DNA of 63,070 bases, taken from positions 1 to 63,070 of the forward strand of contig NZ_AKKK01000023.1 in NCBI RefSeq assembly GCF_000281065.1. The letters are read 5' to 3'. The DNA comes from Arthrobacter sp. M2012083 (GTDB lineage: Bacteria; Actinomycetota; Actinomycetes; Actinomycetales; Micrococcaceae). The notes beneath the pieces were generated by a model. That model was not told the origin of the DNA, made no database searches, and saw only the letters and a program-made list of their open reading frames with translations. The number at the start of each line of letters is the position of its first letter. Position 1 is the stretch's first letter. This document shows positions 18,229-26,908 of this stretch, in pieces. The translations under genes were made by a program, and so were the position numbers.

Positions 18229-18804
18229 ATGAAGAAGTCCAACAAGATGATTGCCGCCGCTGCTGCCGGAGCATTGTTGCTCACCGGCGGTGTTACTGCC
18301 GTGGCCAACGCCGTGTCACCCGCCGCCGCGCCTGCTGCCGCACCGGTGCAGGTTGCCGCGGACGTTCTGCCTGCCCCGGAGAACGTCGTAGCCCAGAACC
18401 GCATCTCTGTAGGTGCGTCCAGCAAGGCCGTCAATGCCGCGCTCGCAAAGTGCCAGGCAGACAAGTTGCCGTTCGTGACAGTGGCACTTGTTGACCGCTT
18501 CGGAACCGTGCAGGCGCTCCTTCGAGGTGACAACGCCGCCGAGCACACCATCGAAGCCGCCAAGCAGAAGGCCTACACGGCAGCAGCTTTCGGTGCTCCC
18601 ACCAGCGAACTCGCCAAGCGCGTCAACGGTAACGGCCCGTCCATCGCCGACCTCCCGGGCACCTTGTTCCTGCCGGGCGGCGTTCCGCTGAAGGTCAACG
18701 GCGTTTCAGTGGCGGGCATCGGAGTTGGTGGCGCACCCGACGGCGCCCTCGACGAAGCCTGCGCCACCGCCGGTGCTGATGCGTTGGCTGCGGCCGCGAA
18801 GTAG
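18229..18804 (+). CDS. Secreted HbpS/GlcG-family (DUF336) protein
   Basis: The 191-residue product has a cleavable signal peptide (basic start, AAAAAGALLLTGGVTAVANA), an Ala/Pro-rich spacer, and a GlcG/HbpS domain. The domain shows PFVTVALVDRFGTVQALLRGDNA, IEAAKQKAYTAAAFG and GIGVGGAPDGALDEACA, the classical DUF336 pattern. HbpS of Streptomyces binds haem, senses redox stress outside the cell and talks to SenS. ATG at 18229 follows AACGAGGAGAG. The gene is divergent from a SenS/SenR-like pair and is followed after 10 bases by an ankyrin lipoprotein. Haem ligand residues cannot be assigned by eye. Confidence 0.85.
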   Translation: MKKSNKMIAAAAAGALLLTGGVTAVANAVSPAAAPAAAPVQVAADVLPAPENVVAQNRISVGASSKAVNAALAKCQADKLPFVTVALVDRFGTVQALLRGDNAAEHTIEAAKQKAYTAAAFGAPTSELAKRVNGNGPSIADLPGTLFLPGGVPLKVNGVSVAGIGVGGAPDGALDEACATAGADALAAAAK

Positions 18805-18814
18805 CCTCGACAGT

Positions 18815-19510
18815 ATGGATCCCCTCAAGGGGCGGGGCCTGGCCGCGGGTTCGATGATCGGTGCTGGATTGCTGATCGCCGGTCTCGTGGCTGGCTGCGC
18901 GCCGCCGTCGCCGTCTGACACTGCCAGTGCAGGCACGACGCCGGCCGCCTCGCCGTCGAGCGTAAGTCCTGGGCCGACGTCGTCGGCTGTATTGCCACCC
19001 GCACTCTCACCGGAGGCCCAAATCGAAACCGACCGGCTCCTGATCCTCGCCGCGAAGGCCAACGATGTTGCCCGAGTCCGTGAACTTATTGCGGCGGGTG
19101 GGAACGTCAACGCGAAGGACGAGATCCAGGACTCAGCGTTCCTCTACGCGGGCGCTGAAGGCTTCAACGAGGTCCTGCAGCTGACGTTGGCTGCTGGAGC
19201 GGATGTTCACAGCACCAATCGGTACGGCGGCACCGCGCTGATCCCTGCGAGCGAGCATGGACACACCGAAACTGTCAGGATCCTGATTGCAGCGGGTGTG
19301 CCCGTGGACCACGTCAACAACCTGGGCTGGACCGCCATGCAGGAAGCCATCCTGCTCAACAACGGCGGGCCGAATCAGCAGGACGTGGTCCGGCAACTCC
19401 TGGCAGCGGGAGCCACCCCGGACATCCGCGACCCCCAAGGCCGAACCGCCCTGCAGAACGCAGAGCGGCTCGGGTTTACGGAAATCGCGGCGCTGATCCG
19501 GAACCGCTGA
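18815..19510 (+). CDS. Ankyrin-repeat lipoprotein
   Basis: The 231-residue product has a lipoprotein signal with lipobox LVAGC near residue 27, a Ser/Thr/Pro-rich spacer to about residue 65, and four to five ankyrin repeats. Examples are LLILAAKANDVARVRELIAAGGNVNA, GTALIPASEHGHTETVRILIAAG and GRTALQNAERLGFTEIAALI. Such secreted ankyrin proteins are found with catalases or redox proteins in several bacteria (for example AnkB with KatB in Pseudomonas). It begins 10 bases after the HbpS-like gene, so it is probably cotranscribed, and the pair may act together at the membrane surface. The ribosome site is weak, suggesting coupling. Confidence 0.85.
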   Translation: MDPLKGRGLAAGSMIGAGLLIAGLVAGCAPPSPSDTASAGTTPAASPSSVSPGPTSSAVLPPALSPEAQIETDRLLILAAKANDVARVRELIAAGGNVNAKDEIQDSAFLYAGAEGFNEVLQLTLAAGADVHSTNRYGGTALIPASEHGHTETVRILIAAGVPVDHVNNLGWTAMQEAILLNNGGPNQQDVVRQLLAAGATPDIRDPQGRTALQNAERLGFTEIAALIRNR

Positions 19511-19544
19511 GATGGGCTACCCAACTGATTTGCTCCTCATTGGG

Positions 19545-20759
19545 TTACAGGGCTTCCAGCACGCTCACATAATTGGCGATGCCCACTCCGCCCATGTTCT
19601 GGACCGCGCCCCGTCGGGCATTGGACAACTGCATGGCGCCTGCCGTGCCGCTGAGCTGCATCGCGGCGATGACGTGCTGCGACACACCGGTGGCTCCCAC
19701 CGGGTGGCCCTTCGCCTTGAGTCCGCCGGAAACGTTGACGGGAAGCTTGCCGCCCTTGTGAACCCAGCCCTCCTGGACCGCTCGCACGCCCTCGCCGCGG
19801 GGAGTGAGGCCCATGGCTTCGTACATGATGAGTTCGGCGATGGTGAAGCAGTCGTGCACCTCCGCGAAGTCCAAGTCCCGGAGCCCAACACCAGCCATGC
19901 CCAGCGCACGCTCCCACGAAGCCCTGGTGGCCGCAAACTCGGTGGGATCGCGCTTCTCCGCCGGGAAGAAGTCGTTGGCGTGGCCGAAACCAGCCAAGCG
20001 CACAGGCGCGGTTGTTCCTCCGGTTGCCGAGGTGGAAAGCACGACGGCGGCGGCACCGTCCGAGACCGGTGAACAGTCCGTGCGGCGCAGGGGGTCGGCC
20101 ACCATGGGGTTCTTCTCTGAGATGGTCCGGCAGAACTCCTCGCCGAAATCGCGGTGCATTTGGGCGTACGGGTTGTCCATGCCGTTGTGGTGGTTCTTGG
20201 CAGCAATGGAACCGAGGACATCACCGAGGCCGCCGGGATACTTGTCGGCGTCGATGTTTGCCCCATAGCGCTTCCCATAGTGTTTGGCGACCTCAGCGAA
20301 CAACCCCGTGAATCCCGTGGAAGAGGCTTTTCCTGCCATCTCGTACGAAGCGCCGAGCAGGGCCGCCCCCACAACGTCGGCGCCGGCGTCGGTCATTTTC
20401 TCCGCCCCGATCACGAGGACGTTGCGGGCAGTTCCGGCGAGGACGGCTTTGACTCCCTGCTGGAAAGCCGCGGAACCGGAAGCGCAGGCATTTTCTGTGC
20501 GCGTTGCGGGAACGTTGGCCAAGTCTGCGGACAACTGAAGTGCCAGCGATGACGTAAATCCCAGGGGCTGCATTCCGGAGTTGAACTGCCCGAGGTAAAT
20601 TTCGTCGATGTCCTTGGGATCGAGCCCCGAGTTCTTCATCGCTTCGCCGGCAACCTGGACAATGAGCGACTCCAAGGTGTCATCAGCCAGTTTGCCGAAC
20701 TTGCTGTGCCCCCACCCTGTGAGCAGGATGTCCTTGCCGAATTGGTCCTTCAGGCTCAT
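19545..20759 (-). CDS. SCP2-type thiolase (acetyl-CoA acetyltransferase)
   Basis: The 404-residue product has the thiolase catalytic triad. The nucleophilic Cys is in [11 protein letters not shown] near residue 89, the His in [12 protein letters not shown] near residue 310, and the [14 protein letters not shown] motif near residue 355. The pattern HDCF and the N-terminus place it in the SCP2-like branch, often annotated acetyl-CoA acetyltransferase. It overlaps the CoA-transferase beta gene by four bases and forms a unit with the alpha gene, which fits acetoacetate activation followed by thiolysis to acetyl-CoA. Substrate chain length is not fixed by sequence; a longer beta-keto acid such as beta-ketoadipate would be an alternative. 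Confidence 0.85.
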   Translation of the reverse strand: MSLKDQFGKDILLTGWGHSKFGKLADDTLESLIVQVAGEAMKNSGLDPKDIDEIYLGQFNSGMQPLGFTSSLALQLSADLANVPATRTENACASGSAAFQQGVKAVLAGTARNVLVIGAEKMTDAGADVVGAALLGASYEMAGKASSTGFTGLFAEVAKHYGKRYGANIDADKYPGGLGDVLGSIAAKNHHNGMDNPYAQMHRDFGEEFCRTISEKNPMVADPLRRTDCSPVSDGAAAVVLSTSATGGTTAPVRLAGFGHANDFFPAEKRDPTEFAATRASWERALGMAGVGLRDLDFAEVHDCFTIAELIMYEAMGLTPRGEGVRAVQEGWVHKGGKLPVNVSGGLKAKGHPVGATGVSQHVIAAMQLSGTAGAMQLSNARRGAVQNMGGVGIANYVSVLEAL

Positions 20760-21466
20760 GCGTTTACTCCTTCAAGTGTGTGTTCCTCAGAGGCGAGCGC
20801 CACCGTGAACTCTGCCTCGGTCTTGCTGCGGATCTCTTCCACCGTGACGCCAGGGGCGAGGCGGGTCAGCAGCAGCTGCGTGCCGCCGTAGGGTGTTTCC
20901 GCCGTGGACGGTGTTTCCTCGATGTCGAAAACGGCGAGGTCCGTGATGATCCGGTCAACGCACTTGAGTCCCGTAAGCGGGAGCGTGCATTCGGCGACGA
21001 TCTTGGCCGAACCGTCCTTGGCGTTGTGCTCAGTGAGGACCACCACCCTTGGTGTCCCCGCCACCAGGTCCATGGCTCCGCCCATGCCCTTGACCATCTT
21101 GCCGGGGATGGTCCAGTTGGCCAGGTCCCCCGAGCCGGACACCTGCATGGCGCCCAGGATGGCCACCTTCACGTGTCCGCCGCGGATCATGCCGAACGAC
21201 GTGGCTGAGTCGAAGATGCTACCGCCGGGGGTGATGGTGACGGTCTGCTTACCGGCGTTGATAAGGTCGGCGTCTTCCTCGCCCTCATAGGGGAAAGGGC
21301 CCATGCCGAGCAGGCCGTTCTCACTTTGGAGGACCACCCGCACGCCGTCGGGCAGGTTGTTGGCCACCAACGTCGGAATGCCGATGCCGAGGTTGACGTA
21401 ATCGCCGTCGTGCAGTTCTTCGGCCGCGATGGCGGCCATTTGGTCTCGTGTCCATGCCATGGTCAT
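20756..21466 (-). CDS. 3-oxoacid CoA-transferase subunit B
   Basis: The 236-residue product is the B subunit of a family I CoA-transferase. Key signs are the N-terminal [17 protein letters not shown] and the catalytic Glu in [11 protein letters not shown] near residue 48, which forms the glutamyl-CoA intermediate. [23 protein letters not shown] and [14 protein letters not shown] follow. It transfers CoA from succinyl-CoA to acetoacetate or beta-ketoadipate. It lies 14 bases downstream of the A subunit and overlaps the thiolase. The absence of protocatechuate genes nearby favours ketone-body use (ScoB) over PcaJ, but this is inference. Confidence 0.88.
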   Translation of the reverse strand: MTMAWTRDQMAAIAAEELHDGDYVNLGIGIPTLVANNLPDGVRVVLQSENGLLGMGPFPYEGEEDADLINAGKQTVTITPGGSIFDSATSFGMIRGGHVKVAILGAMQVSGSGDLANWTIPGKMVKGMGGAMDLVAGTPRVVVLTEHNAKDGSAKIVAECTLPLTGLKCVDRIITDLAVFDIEETPSTAETPYGGTQLLLTRLAPGVTVEEIRSKTEAEFTVALASEEHTLEGVNA

Positions 21467-21480
21467 GTGCTCCTTAGCTT

Positions 21481-22197
21481 CTAAACCGTGAGTGCTTCGC
21501 GCCGGGGCCGGACCGTGCGCTGTTCAATGTCCTTGACCCGGTTTGTGGCTTGGACCAGCCGCTGGATGTAAACGCCCGGGGTGACGATGTGGTTAGGGTC
21601 CAACTGACCGGGTTGAACAATGACCTCAGCCTCGGCGATGGTCACTGCACCCGCTGTGGCAACCACCGGGTTGAAGTTGCGGGCCGTGTAGCGATAAACC
21701 AAGTTCCCGTCCGTATCCGCAGTGTGGGCATGGACCAGGGCGACGTCGGCGGTGATGGCGCGCTCGCGGACGTACGTCACGCTGTCGAACTCTTCCAGCG
21801 GCTTGCCTTCGGCCACCAAGGTTCCCACTCCGGTTCGGGTGTAGAACGCCGGAATGCCGGCGCCGCCAGCGCGGAGACGCTCGGCGAGCGTACCCTGCGG
21901 CGTGAACTCCACCTCCAGCTGGCCCGCGAGGTATTGCTCGGCGAAGAGCTTGTTTTCGCCCACGTAGGAAGCGATGACCTTCCGGACCTGGCCCGCCTCA
22001 ATGAGGACGCCGAGCCCCTTGCCGTCCACGCCCATGTTGTTGGACACGATGGTGAGGTCCTTGGCGCCGGACTCGCGGACGGCGTCGATCAGGTCGGCGG
22101 GGATGCCGCTGAGTCCAAAACCTCCGACGGCGATGGTCAGGCCGTCTGCCATCAGGTCATGCAGCGCTTGGTCGGCACTCGCCTGGATCTTGATCAT
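21481..22197 (-). CDS. 3-oxoacid CoA-transferase subunit A
   Basis: The 238-residue product is the A subunit of a family I CoA-transferase, with the diagnostic [16 protein letters not shown] near residue 25, [15 protein letters not shown], and [26 protein letters not shown]. It pairs with the B subunit encoded next. The frame extends far upstream into the intergenic region, but the ATG at 22197 is preceded by GAGGAG and matches the family N-terminus. It is divergent from an IclR regulator across an operator-like palindrome, so it is probably the first gene of a regulated three-gene operon with subunit B and thiolase. Confidence 0.9.
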   Translation of the reverse strand: MIKIQASADQALHDLMADGLTIAVGGFGLSGIPADLIDAVRESGAKDLTIVSNNMGVDGKGLGVLIEAGQVRKVIASYVGENKLFAEQYLAGQLEVEFTPQGTLAERLRAGGAGIPAFYTRTGVGTLVAEGKPLEEFDSVTYVRERAITADVALVHAHTADTDGNLVYRYTARNFNPVVATAGAVTIAEAEVIVQPGQLDPNHIVTPGVYIQRLVQATNRVKDIEQRTVRPRREALTV

Positions 22198-22321
22198 GCT
22201 CCACTCCTCTTTGAGTTCTTTGCCGGTGCATCCACTTTGTGGACTGCTCTCACTCCTGAGAAGGAGCCTAGGTGGCACGGAGTGGGTGGTCAACGTAGTG
22301 AGGCGCCACATACTCAGGGTG

Positions 22322-22346
22322 TGGACACTAGGATGGAGGGTGTCCA
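22322..22346. promoter_or_regulatory. Candidate IclR operator between CoA-transferase and iclR genes
   Basis: TGGACAC, an 11-base spacer and GTGTCCA form a perfect inverted repeat. It lies 34 bases before the IclR start and 125 bases before the CoA-transferase A gene, a typical place for control of both divergent units. Confidence 0.6.
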
Positions 22347-22379
22347 TATTATGGATGAAATATCTTCTTGGAGGGTGCC

Positions 22380-23147
22380 GTGGTGGTTCAGGGAGCACAA
22401 GTGGTGGGCCGGGCAGCCCTGCTGCTTCGACTAGTGGGACGTAAGCCCGAAGGCACGTCCCTGGCGGGCTTGGTGCGGGAGTCCGGTTTGACCCGGCCAA
22501 CCGTCCACCGGCTTCTGACCTCCTTGGCCGCGGAGGGTTTACTGGAACACGATCCGGCCTCCGGGAAGTGGGTGTTGGGGCCGGAGATCTTCCTGCTGGG
22601 ATCAGTGGCCGCTGCACGTTTTCCCATGGAGGATATTGCGCGGCCATCACTACGCAGGTTGGCTGCAGAGACCGGGGAGAGCGCCTTCTTCTCCATTCGT
22701 CGTGGCAACGAAACAGTGTGCGTGCTGCGGGAAGAGGGCTCGTTCCCGGTGCGGTCCTTTGTGCTGCACGAAGGCGTACGCTTTCCGCTGGGGGTCGCTT
22801 CGGCCGGCACTGCCATCATGGCTTTCCTGCCTCCCGACGAACAGGAAGCGCTGTTGGAAGACTGGGCTGCGCACGCCGGAGACTTTGCGGCGGGACACCC
22901 TGCAGATGTGGTGCGGGGCAATCTGGAACGGACACGGCTGGCCGGCTACTCCGTCAATCCCGGGTTGATCCTGGAAGGCAGTTGGGGCATGGGTGCGGCT
23001 GTGTTTGATCAGCGGGGAAAGCCGGCGTGGGCTCTTTCCTTGACGGGAATCGAGCCCAGGTTCCGGCCGGACCGCCAGGAGTTCCTTGGGAAACTGTTGC
23101 TCGAGGAAGCGCACAGGATGACGGCGCGCCTGCAGGGAGCTAGCTGA
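22380..23147 (+). CDS. IclR-family regulator of the CoA-transferase/thiolase operon
   Basis: The 255-residue product has an IclR winged helix-turn-helix at the N-terminus (ALLLRLVGRKPEGTSLAGLVRESGLTRPTVHRLLTSL). The effector-binding domain follows, with RRGNETVCVLREEGSFPVRSF and GVASAGTAIMAFLP, and ends near LLEEAHRMTARL. GTG at 22380 follows GGAGG; GTG 22383 is an equal alternative. It is divergent from the CoA-transferase operon and probably regulates it through the palindrome at 22322-22346. Effector unknown; aromatic-catabolism (PcaR-like) or ketone-body signals are both possible. Its last 8 bases overlap the convergent GNAT gene. Confidence 0.85.
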   Translation: MVVQGAQVVGRAALLLRLVGRKPEGTSLAGLVRESGLTRPTVHRLLTSLAAEGLLEHDPASGKWVLGPEIFLLGSVAAARFPMEDIARPSLRRLAAETGESAFFSIRRGNETVCVLREEGSFPVRSFVLHEGVRFPLGVASAGTAIMAFLPPDEQEALLEDWAAHAGDFAAGHPADVVRGNLERTRLAGYSVNPGLILEGSWGMGAAVFDQRGKPAWALSLTGIEPRFRPDRQEFLGKLLLEEAHRMTARLQGAS

Positions 23148-23721
23148 GGTCCAGCCGCATCAGCACTCTCGGGAAACCGTTAAGCACCGACGTCGTCTCG
23201 GCCACCTTCTTAAAGCCGGCCTTCTCGAATAGCCTTCGCGTGCCAACGTACGCCATGGTCAGGTCCACCTTGCCGCCTTTGTTGTCCACGGGGTAACCCT
23301 CTATCGCAGGCGCACCGTGGCTCTTTGCGAAGTCAATCGCGCCGCGGAGCAGCTCGTGGGAAATGCCCTTGCCACGATGCCCGGGCTTCACCCGAATGCA
23401 CCAGACTGACCACACCTTCGCATCGTCCACGTGGGGGATCTTCCGGTTCTTCGCAAAAGTGGTGTCCGCACGAGGGTGGACCGCTGCCCACCCAACTACT
23501 TCGTCGCCGTCGTACGCCAGAACGCCGGGAGGCGGGTCCTCGGAAACCAGCTTTTGAACGTACTTTCCGCGTTCCTGTTTTTGGAGCTCCTGGTTCAGCT
23601 TCGATGGAATCCGGTAGCTGAGGCACCAGCACACGTTGGAGTCGGGGCTCTTGGGCCCCACCATGGTTTTCACGTCGTCGAACACCGTCGCGGGTCGAAC
23701 CTCGATGGCCATGCGGACCAT
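23140..23721 (-). CDS. GNAT-family N-acetyltransferase
   Basis: The 193-residue product carries the GNAT fold. There is a beta strand with GVLAYDGDEVVGWAAVHPR, then VWSVWCIRVKPGHRGKGISHELLRGAIDFAK, whose R-G-K-G-I-S motif near residue 120 binds the acetyl-CoA pyrophosphate. A final strand ends VLNGFPRVLMRL. An N-terminal CWCLSYR segment is typical of a subgroup found in actinobacteria. The start at 23721 was chosen over the ATG three codons later; upstream codons in the frame lack a ribosome site. The gene converges on and overlaps the IclR gene by 8 bases. Substrate unknown. Confidence 0.85.
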   Translation of the reverse strand: MVRMAIEVRPATVFDDVKTMVGPKSPDSNVCWCLSYRIPSKLNQELQKQERGKYVQKLVSEDPPPGVLAYDGDEVVGWAAVHPRADTTFAKNRKIPHVDDAKVWSVWCIRVKPGHRGKGISHELLRGAIDFAKSHGAPAIEGYPVDNKGGKVDLTMAYVGTRRLFEKAGFKKVAETTSVLNGFPRVLMRLDLS

Positions 23722-23807
23722 CCTGTCACCGGGGCTGGATGCAGGCAACGGTCGCCGGGTGAGCCGAACACTTCCAGGCGGGTTTAAAAACTTTTTCAAT
23801 CCGGACC

Positions 23808-23835
23808 CATCCACCCCCTCCCATCCTCCGAATAG
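23808..23835 (+). promoter_or_regulatory. Candidate SigK-type ECF promoter of the fasciclin gene
   Basis: CATCC at 23808-23812 is followed after exactly 15 bases by CCGAATAG at 23828-23835. The spacing and hexamers match the site before the DUF4397 gene at 4611. The fasciclin start is 103 bases downstream. Confidence 0.5.
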
Positions 23836-23938
23836 ATGGTGAGACACAAACCGCAGGTGATGCAAAAGCAACACCAGCAACCCGCGTCCCACCAACCAAT
23901 GGATCCAACGCCCTGGTTCCAAAAACAAGGAGAATGAC

Positions 23939-24619
23939 ATGTTGTCCACAAAGCGCCCCGCCCTCGCCTTCGTTGGCCTCACTGCAGCCGCCCTTCTCGG
24001 ACTCACTGCTTGTGGTGGTTCAAGCACCACCAGCACCCCGGCTGCTTCCTCTGCTGCTCCGGAAACCTCCATGGCGGCACCGTCGCCGTCCTCCTCAGCC
24101 ATGAGCAGCGCCGCAATGGATCCGGCCGCCAACCTTGTGGGCCCCGGCTGCGCCGGTTACGCCGCACAGGTTCCGGACGGTGCCGGTTCGGTAGTGGGCA
24201 TGGCCCAGGACCCGGTAGCCGTAGCAGCGTCGAACAACCCGCTGCTCAAGACCCTGACCGCCGCTGTTTCCGGCCAGCTCAACCCCAAGGTTGACCTTGT
24301 TTCCACCCTGAACGGCAGCGAATTCACGGTCTTTGCTCCGGTTGACGACGCTTTCGCGAAGATCGACCCCGCAACAATCGAGACGCTCAAGACGGACGAT
24401 GCCCTGCTGAGCAAGATTCTCACGTACCACGTAGTCCCCGGTCAGCTGACCCCGGATGAGATCGTGGGCACCCACAAGACTGTCCAGGGTGGCGAAGTGA
24501 CGGTTGCCGGCACCAAGGATGCCCTCACGGTTGACGGAGCTTCCAACGTGATCTGCGGTGGCGTCAAGACCGCCAACGCCACGGTCTACCTGATCGACTC
24601 GGTGCTGATGCCCAAATAG
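23939..24619 (+). CDS. Fasciclin-domain lipoprotein (MPT83-like)
   Basis: The 226-residue product has a lipoprotein signal with lipobox LTAC near residue 25, a Ser/Ala/Pro-rich spacer, and a single fasciclin (FAS1) domain. The H1 and H2 motifs read [14 protein letters not shown] and [15 protein letters not shown], and the end [11 protein letters not shown] is canonical. Mycobacterial relatives MPT70/MPT83 are surface antigens whose genes depend on SigK. A SigK-like promoter layout precedes this gene, and a SigK/RskA pair lies 17 kb upstream. ATG at 23939 follows AAGGAG. It ends in an unusually long hairpin shared with the convergent small gene. Confidence 0.9.
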   Translation: MLSTKRPALAFVGLTAAALLGLTACGGSSTTSTPAASSAAPETSMAAPSPSSSAMSSAAMDPAANLVGPGCAGYAAQVPDGAGSVVGMAQDPVAVAASNNPLLKTLTAAVSGQLNPKVDLVSTLNGSEFTVFAPVDDAFAKIDPATIETLKTDDALLSKILTYHVVPGQLTPDEIVGTHKTVQGGEVTVAGTKDALTVDGASNVICGGVKTANATVYLIDSVLMPK

Positions 24620-24633
24620 GCCTTAGCTTCCAC

Positions 24634-24693
24634 CAGCAACACACAGCAAAGCAGGCGCCGGAAACCCGGCGCCTGCTTTGCTGTGTGTTGCTG
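24634..24693. terminator. Bidirectional terminator with 28-bp perfect stem
   Basis: Positions 24634-24661 pair without mismatch with 24666-24693, closing a 4-base loop. The hairpin sits between the fasciclin gene and the convergent small protein gene, 2 bases from the latter's stop, and can end both transcripts. Confidence 0.85.
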
Positions 24694-24694
24694 T

Positions 24695-24883
24695 TTAGCG
24701 GCTGAAGTCAGTGTCCACGTATGAGCCGGCCCGGTTGTGTTCGGACCCGCAGGGGCAGTGGTCAACCTCAATACGCACGGTCATTGGTTTGGATGAGTCC
24801 AAGGTAAGAGTCACATCCTTGCCGGCCTGGGCGCTGGACTGGGTGTTGAGGCGAAGGGTGCCCTGGGTAGCGATTTTGGACAT
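24695..24883 (-). CDS. 62-residue Cys-motif protein downstream of BCCT transporter
   Basis: The product has 62 residues, no signal peptide and no membrane segment. A beta-like N-terminal half (GTLRLNTQSSAQAGKDVTLTL) is followed by RIEVDHCPCGSEHNRAGSYVDTDF with a His-Cys-Pro-Cys-Gly motif and a downstream His that could bind a metal. The ATG at 24883 has AGGAAGG upstream, and the gene lies 45 bases after the BCCT stop on the same strand, so it is probably translated from the same message. I do not recognise the family. Context suggests a helper for the betaine transporter or for one-carbon stress; this is only inference. Confidence 0.65.
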   Translation of the reverse strand: MSKIATQGTLRLNTQSSAQAGKDVTLTLDSSKPMTVRIEVDHCPCGSEHNRAGSYVDTDFSR

Positions 24884-24928
24884 GGTAAACCTTCCTGATG
24901 TCTTAAGTGAGGGTCCGTTGAAGCCGGG

Positions 24929-26908
24929 CTATTTGTCGTCTGATTCCAGTTGGGGTTTGCCCACCAGGGGAATGGTTCCCGTGGGCGTTCCCCCGGCGCA
25001 ATCGGAGTCCGTGCACTTTTCGGCGCAATCGTGTTTGGTGACAAGGTCGAATTGAACGCCGCCATGTTGCTCAACACCCGTTCGGATGGCTCGCTCCACC
25101 ACCGAAGTGGCCAAACGCTTGTGCAACTGGAGCGGGTCCCGGCGAAGGTCCTTGACCAGTGCGAAGCAGAGCAGCAGCATGACGATCACGAACGGCAGGG
25201 CTGCCACGATGGTTACTCTTTGCAGGCCCGACAAGGCTTCCGATGGTTTATCGCCGCCAGCAAGCAGCATGACTGCTGCCACTGCGCCCGTGAGGCTTCC
25301 CCAGAAGATCACCACTCCTCGACGCGGGTGCTCAGCACCATTGGAGCTGAGCGATCCCATCACGATGGAGGCTGCATCGGCGCCGGTGACGAAGAAGATC
25401 GCCACCAGGACCATGGCCAGGACGATGACCGCTGCTGTCAGCCAGCCAGGCATGCCCAGGTTCTTCACGAGGTCGAAGAGTGCGCCATCGAAGTTGATGG
25501 AGGGTGCGCCGTCCACCATAGTCACAAGCCCGGGCGTGCCGGCCTTGTCTGCTTCTTGCTGGACGTGGAAAGCGGCGCCGCCGAAGATTCCGAACCAGAT
25601 GACGCTGACAACGCTGGGCACCAGCAGAACGCCGGTGACGAACTGGCGGATGGTGCGTCCACGGCTGATGCGGGCGATGAACATGCCGACGAAGGGCGTC
25701 CAGGAGATCCACCAAGCCCAGTAGAAGATGGTCCAGCTGGTCATCCAGCTGCGCAGGGACTCGTCTCCTACGGCTTCGGTGCGTGACGACATTTCGGCGA
25801 GGTCCCTGGCGTAGTCGCCTACAGCGGAAGGGATCAGGTTAAGGATGAACAGGGTTGGTCCCGCGACGAACACAATCAGGGCGAGAACAACAGCCAGGAC
25901 CATATTGATGTTGGAAAGCCACTGGATGCCCCGGCTGATGCCTGACACAGCGGATGCCACGAAGCAGAAAGTCAGGATAGCCACAATGACCACGAGCACG
26001 GGGGTGCCGATCTCACCCAGCCAACCATTCGACGTCATGCCGCTGCCGATCTGGAGGGCGCCGAGACCCAGCGAAGCGGCAGTTCCGAAGAGGGTGGCGA
26101 AGATGGCCAGGATGTTGATGAACTTTCCGAGCGGCCCTTCCACCATGCGGATGCCGAAAAGCGAGGTGAAGGCTGCCGAAACCAGTTGCTTGCGGCCCAG
26201 GCGGTAGGTGCCGTATGCCATGGCGATACCGACCACTGCGTACATGGCCCAAGGGTGCAGGGTCCAGTGGAAGATCGATGTGGCCATGGCAGTCTGGATG
26301 GCTGCCGGGGTGCGGCCGTCCACCGTTCCCGGCGGCGGCGAGATGTAGTGGTACAACGGTTCGGCCACACCGTAGAACATGAGCCCGATGCCCATGCCGG
26401 CGGCGAACATCATGGCCACCCAGGAAATGGTCCGGAACTCGGGCTTCTCGCCGTCCTTGCCCAGCGGGATGTTGCCAAACTTGCCGAGGGCAAGCCATAG
26501 GACGAAGACGACGAACAATGAAGCGAGGACCATGAAGAGCCAGCCGGTGTACTCCATAACCCAGTTCAGGGCGCCTTTGGAGGTATCTGACAGGCTGTCC
26601 CGTCCGACAAATCCCCAGACCACGAAGGCGACGGCGATGGCGCCCGTGATCCCGAAGGTGACTTTGTCGAGGGTAAGTTTGCGGTTCCGGCGGGCCGAAA
26701 CGGCCTGCTCGGTCTTGGCATGGCGCAGCTCTTCCATGATCTGTTCGTATTCTTCAGAACCGGGAAGGGTCTCAGCGCCTCCGTCCTCAGCGTCGAGGGC
26801 GGCCAAGTTTGTGTCGTCGGGGGAGATCCTGATGATTTCCTCAGGGTTCTCCGCTTGGGCAGGTAACTCCTCGGGTGTTAGAGGTTTTGTGTCGCTGTTT
26901 ATAGCCAT
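24929..26908 (-). CDS. BCCT-family glycine betaine/choline/carnitine transporter
   Basis: The 659-residue product has a polar N-terminal extension of about 95 residues and twelve membrane segments. It shows the BCCT signature MTSWTIFYWAWWISWTPFVG near residue 395 and the GMGIGLMFYGVAEPLYHY segment near residue 185. The C-terminal tail contains a Cys cluster (DCAEKCTDSDCAGG), which is unusual in the family. It should drive Na+- or H+-coupled uptake of betaine-type compounds. The ATG at 26908 has AAAGGA upstream; ATGs at 26935 and 26953 lack sites. The 375-base leader holds a perfect TTGATATATCAA palindrome. Neighbouring genes degrade betaine, so a catabolic uptake role is likely. Confidence 0.88.
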   Translation of the reverse strand: MAINSDTKPLTPEELPAQAENPEEIIRISPDDTNLAALDAEDGGAETLPGSEEYEQIMEELRHAKTEQAVSARRNRKLTLDKVTFGITGAIAVAFVVWGFVGRDSLSDTSKGALNWVMEYTGWLFMVLASLFVVFVLWLALGKFGNIPLGKDGEKPEFRTISWVAMMFAAGMGIGLMFYGVAEPLYHYISPPPGTVDGRTPAAIQTAMATSIFHWTLHPWAMYAVVGIAMAYGTYRLGRKQLVSAAFTSLFGIRMVEGPLGKFINILAIFATLFGTAASLGLGALQIGSGMTSNGWLGEIGTPVLVVIVAILTFCFVASAVSGISRGIQWLSNINMVLAVVLALIVFVAGPTLFILNLIPSAVGDYARDLAEMSSRTEAVGDESLRSWMTSWTIFYWAWWISWTPFVGMFIARISRGRTIRQFVTGVLLVPSVVSVIWFGIFGGAAFHVQQEADKAGTPGLVTMVDGAPSINFDGALFDLVKNLGMPGWLTAAVIVLAMVLVAIFFVTGADAASIVMGSLSSNGAEHPRRGVVIFWGSLTGAVAAVMLLAGGDKPSEALSGLQRVTIVAALPFVIVMLLLCFALVKDLRRDPLQLHKRLATSVVERAIRTGVEQHGGVQFDLVTKHDCAEKCTDSDCAGGTPTGTIPLVGKPQLESDDK

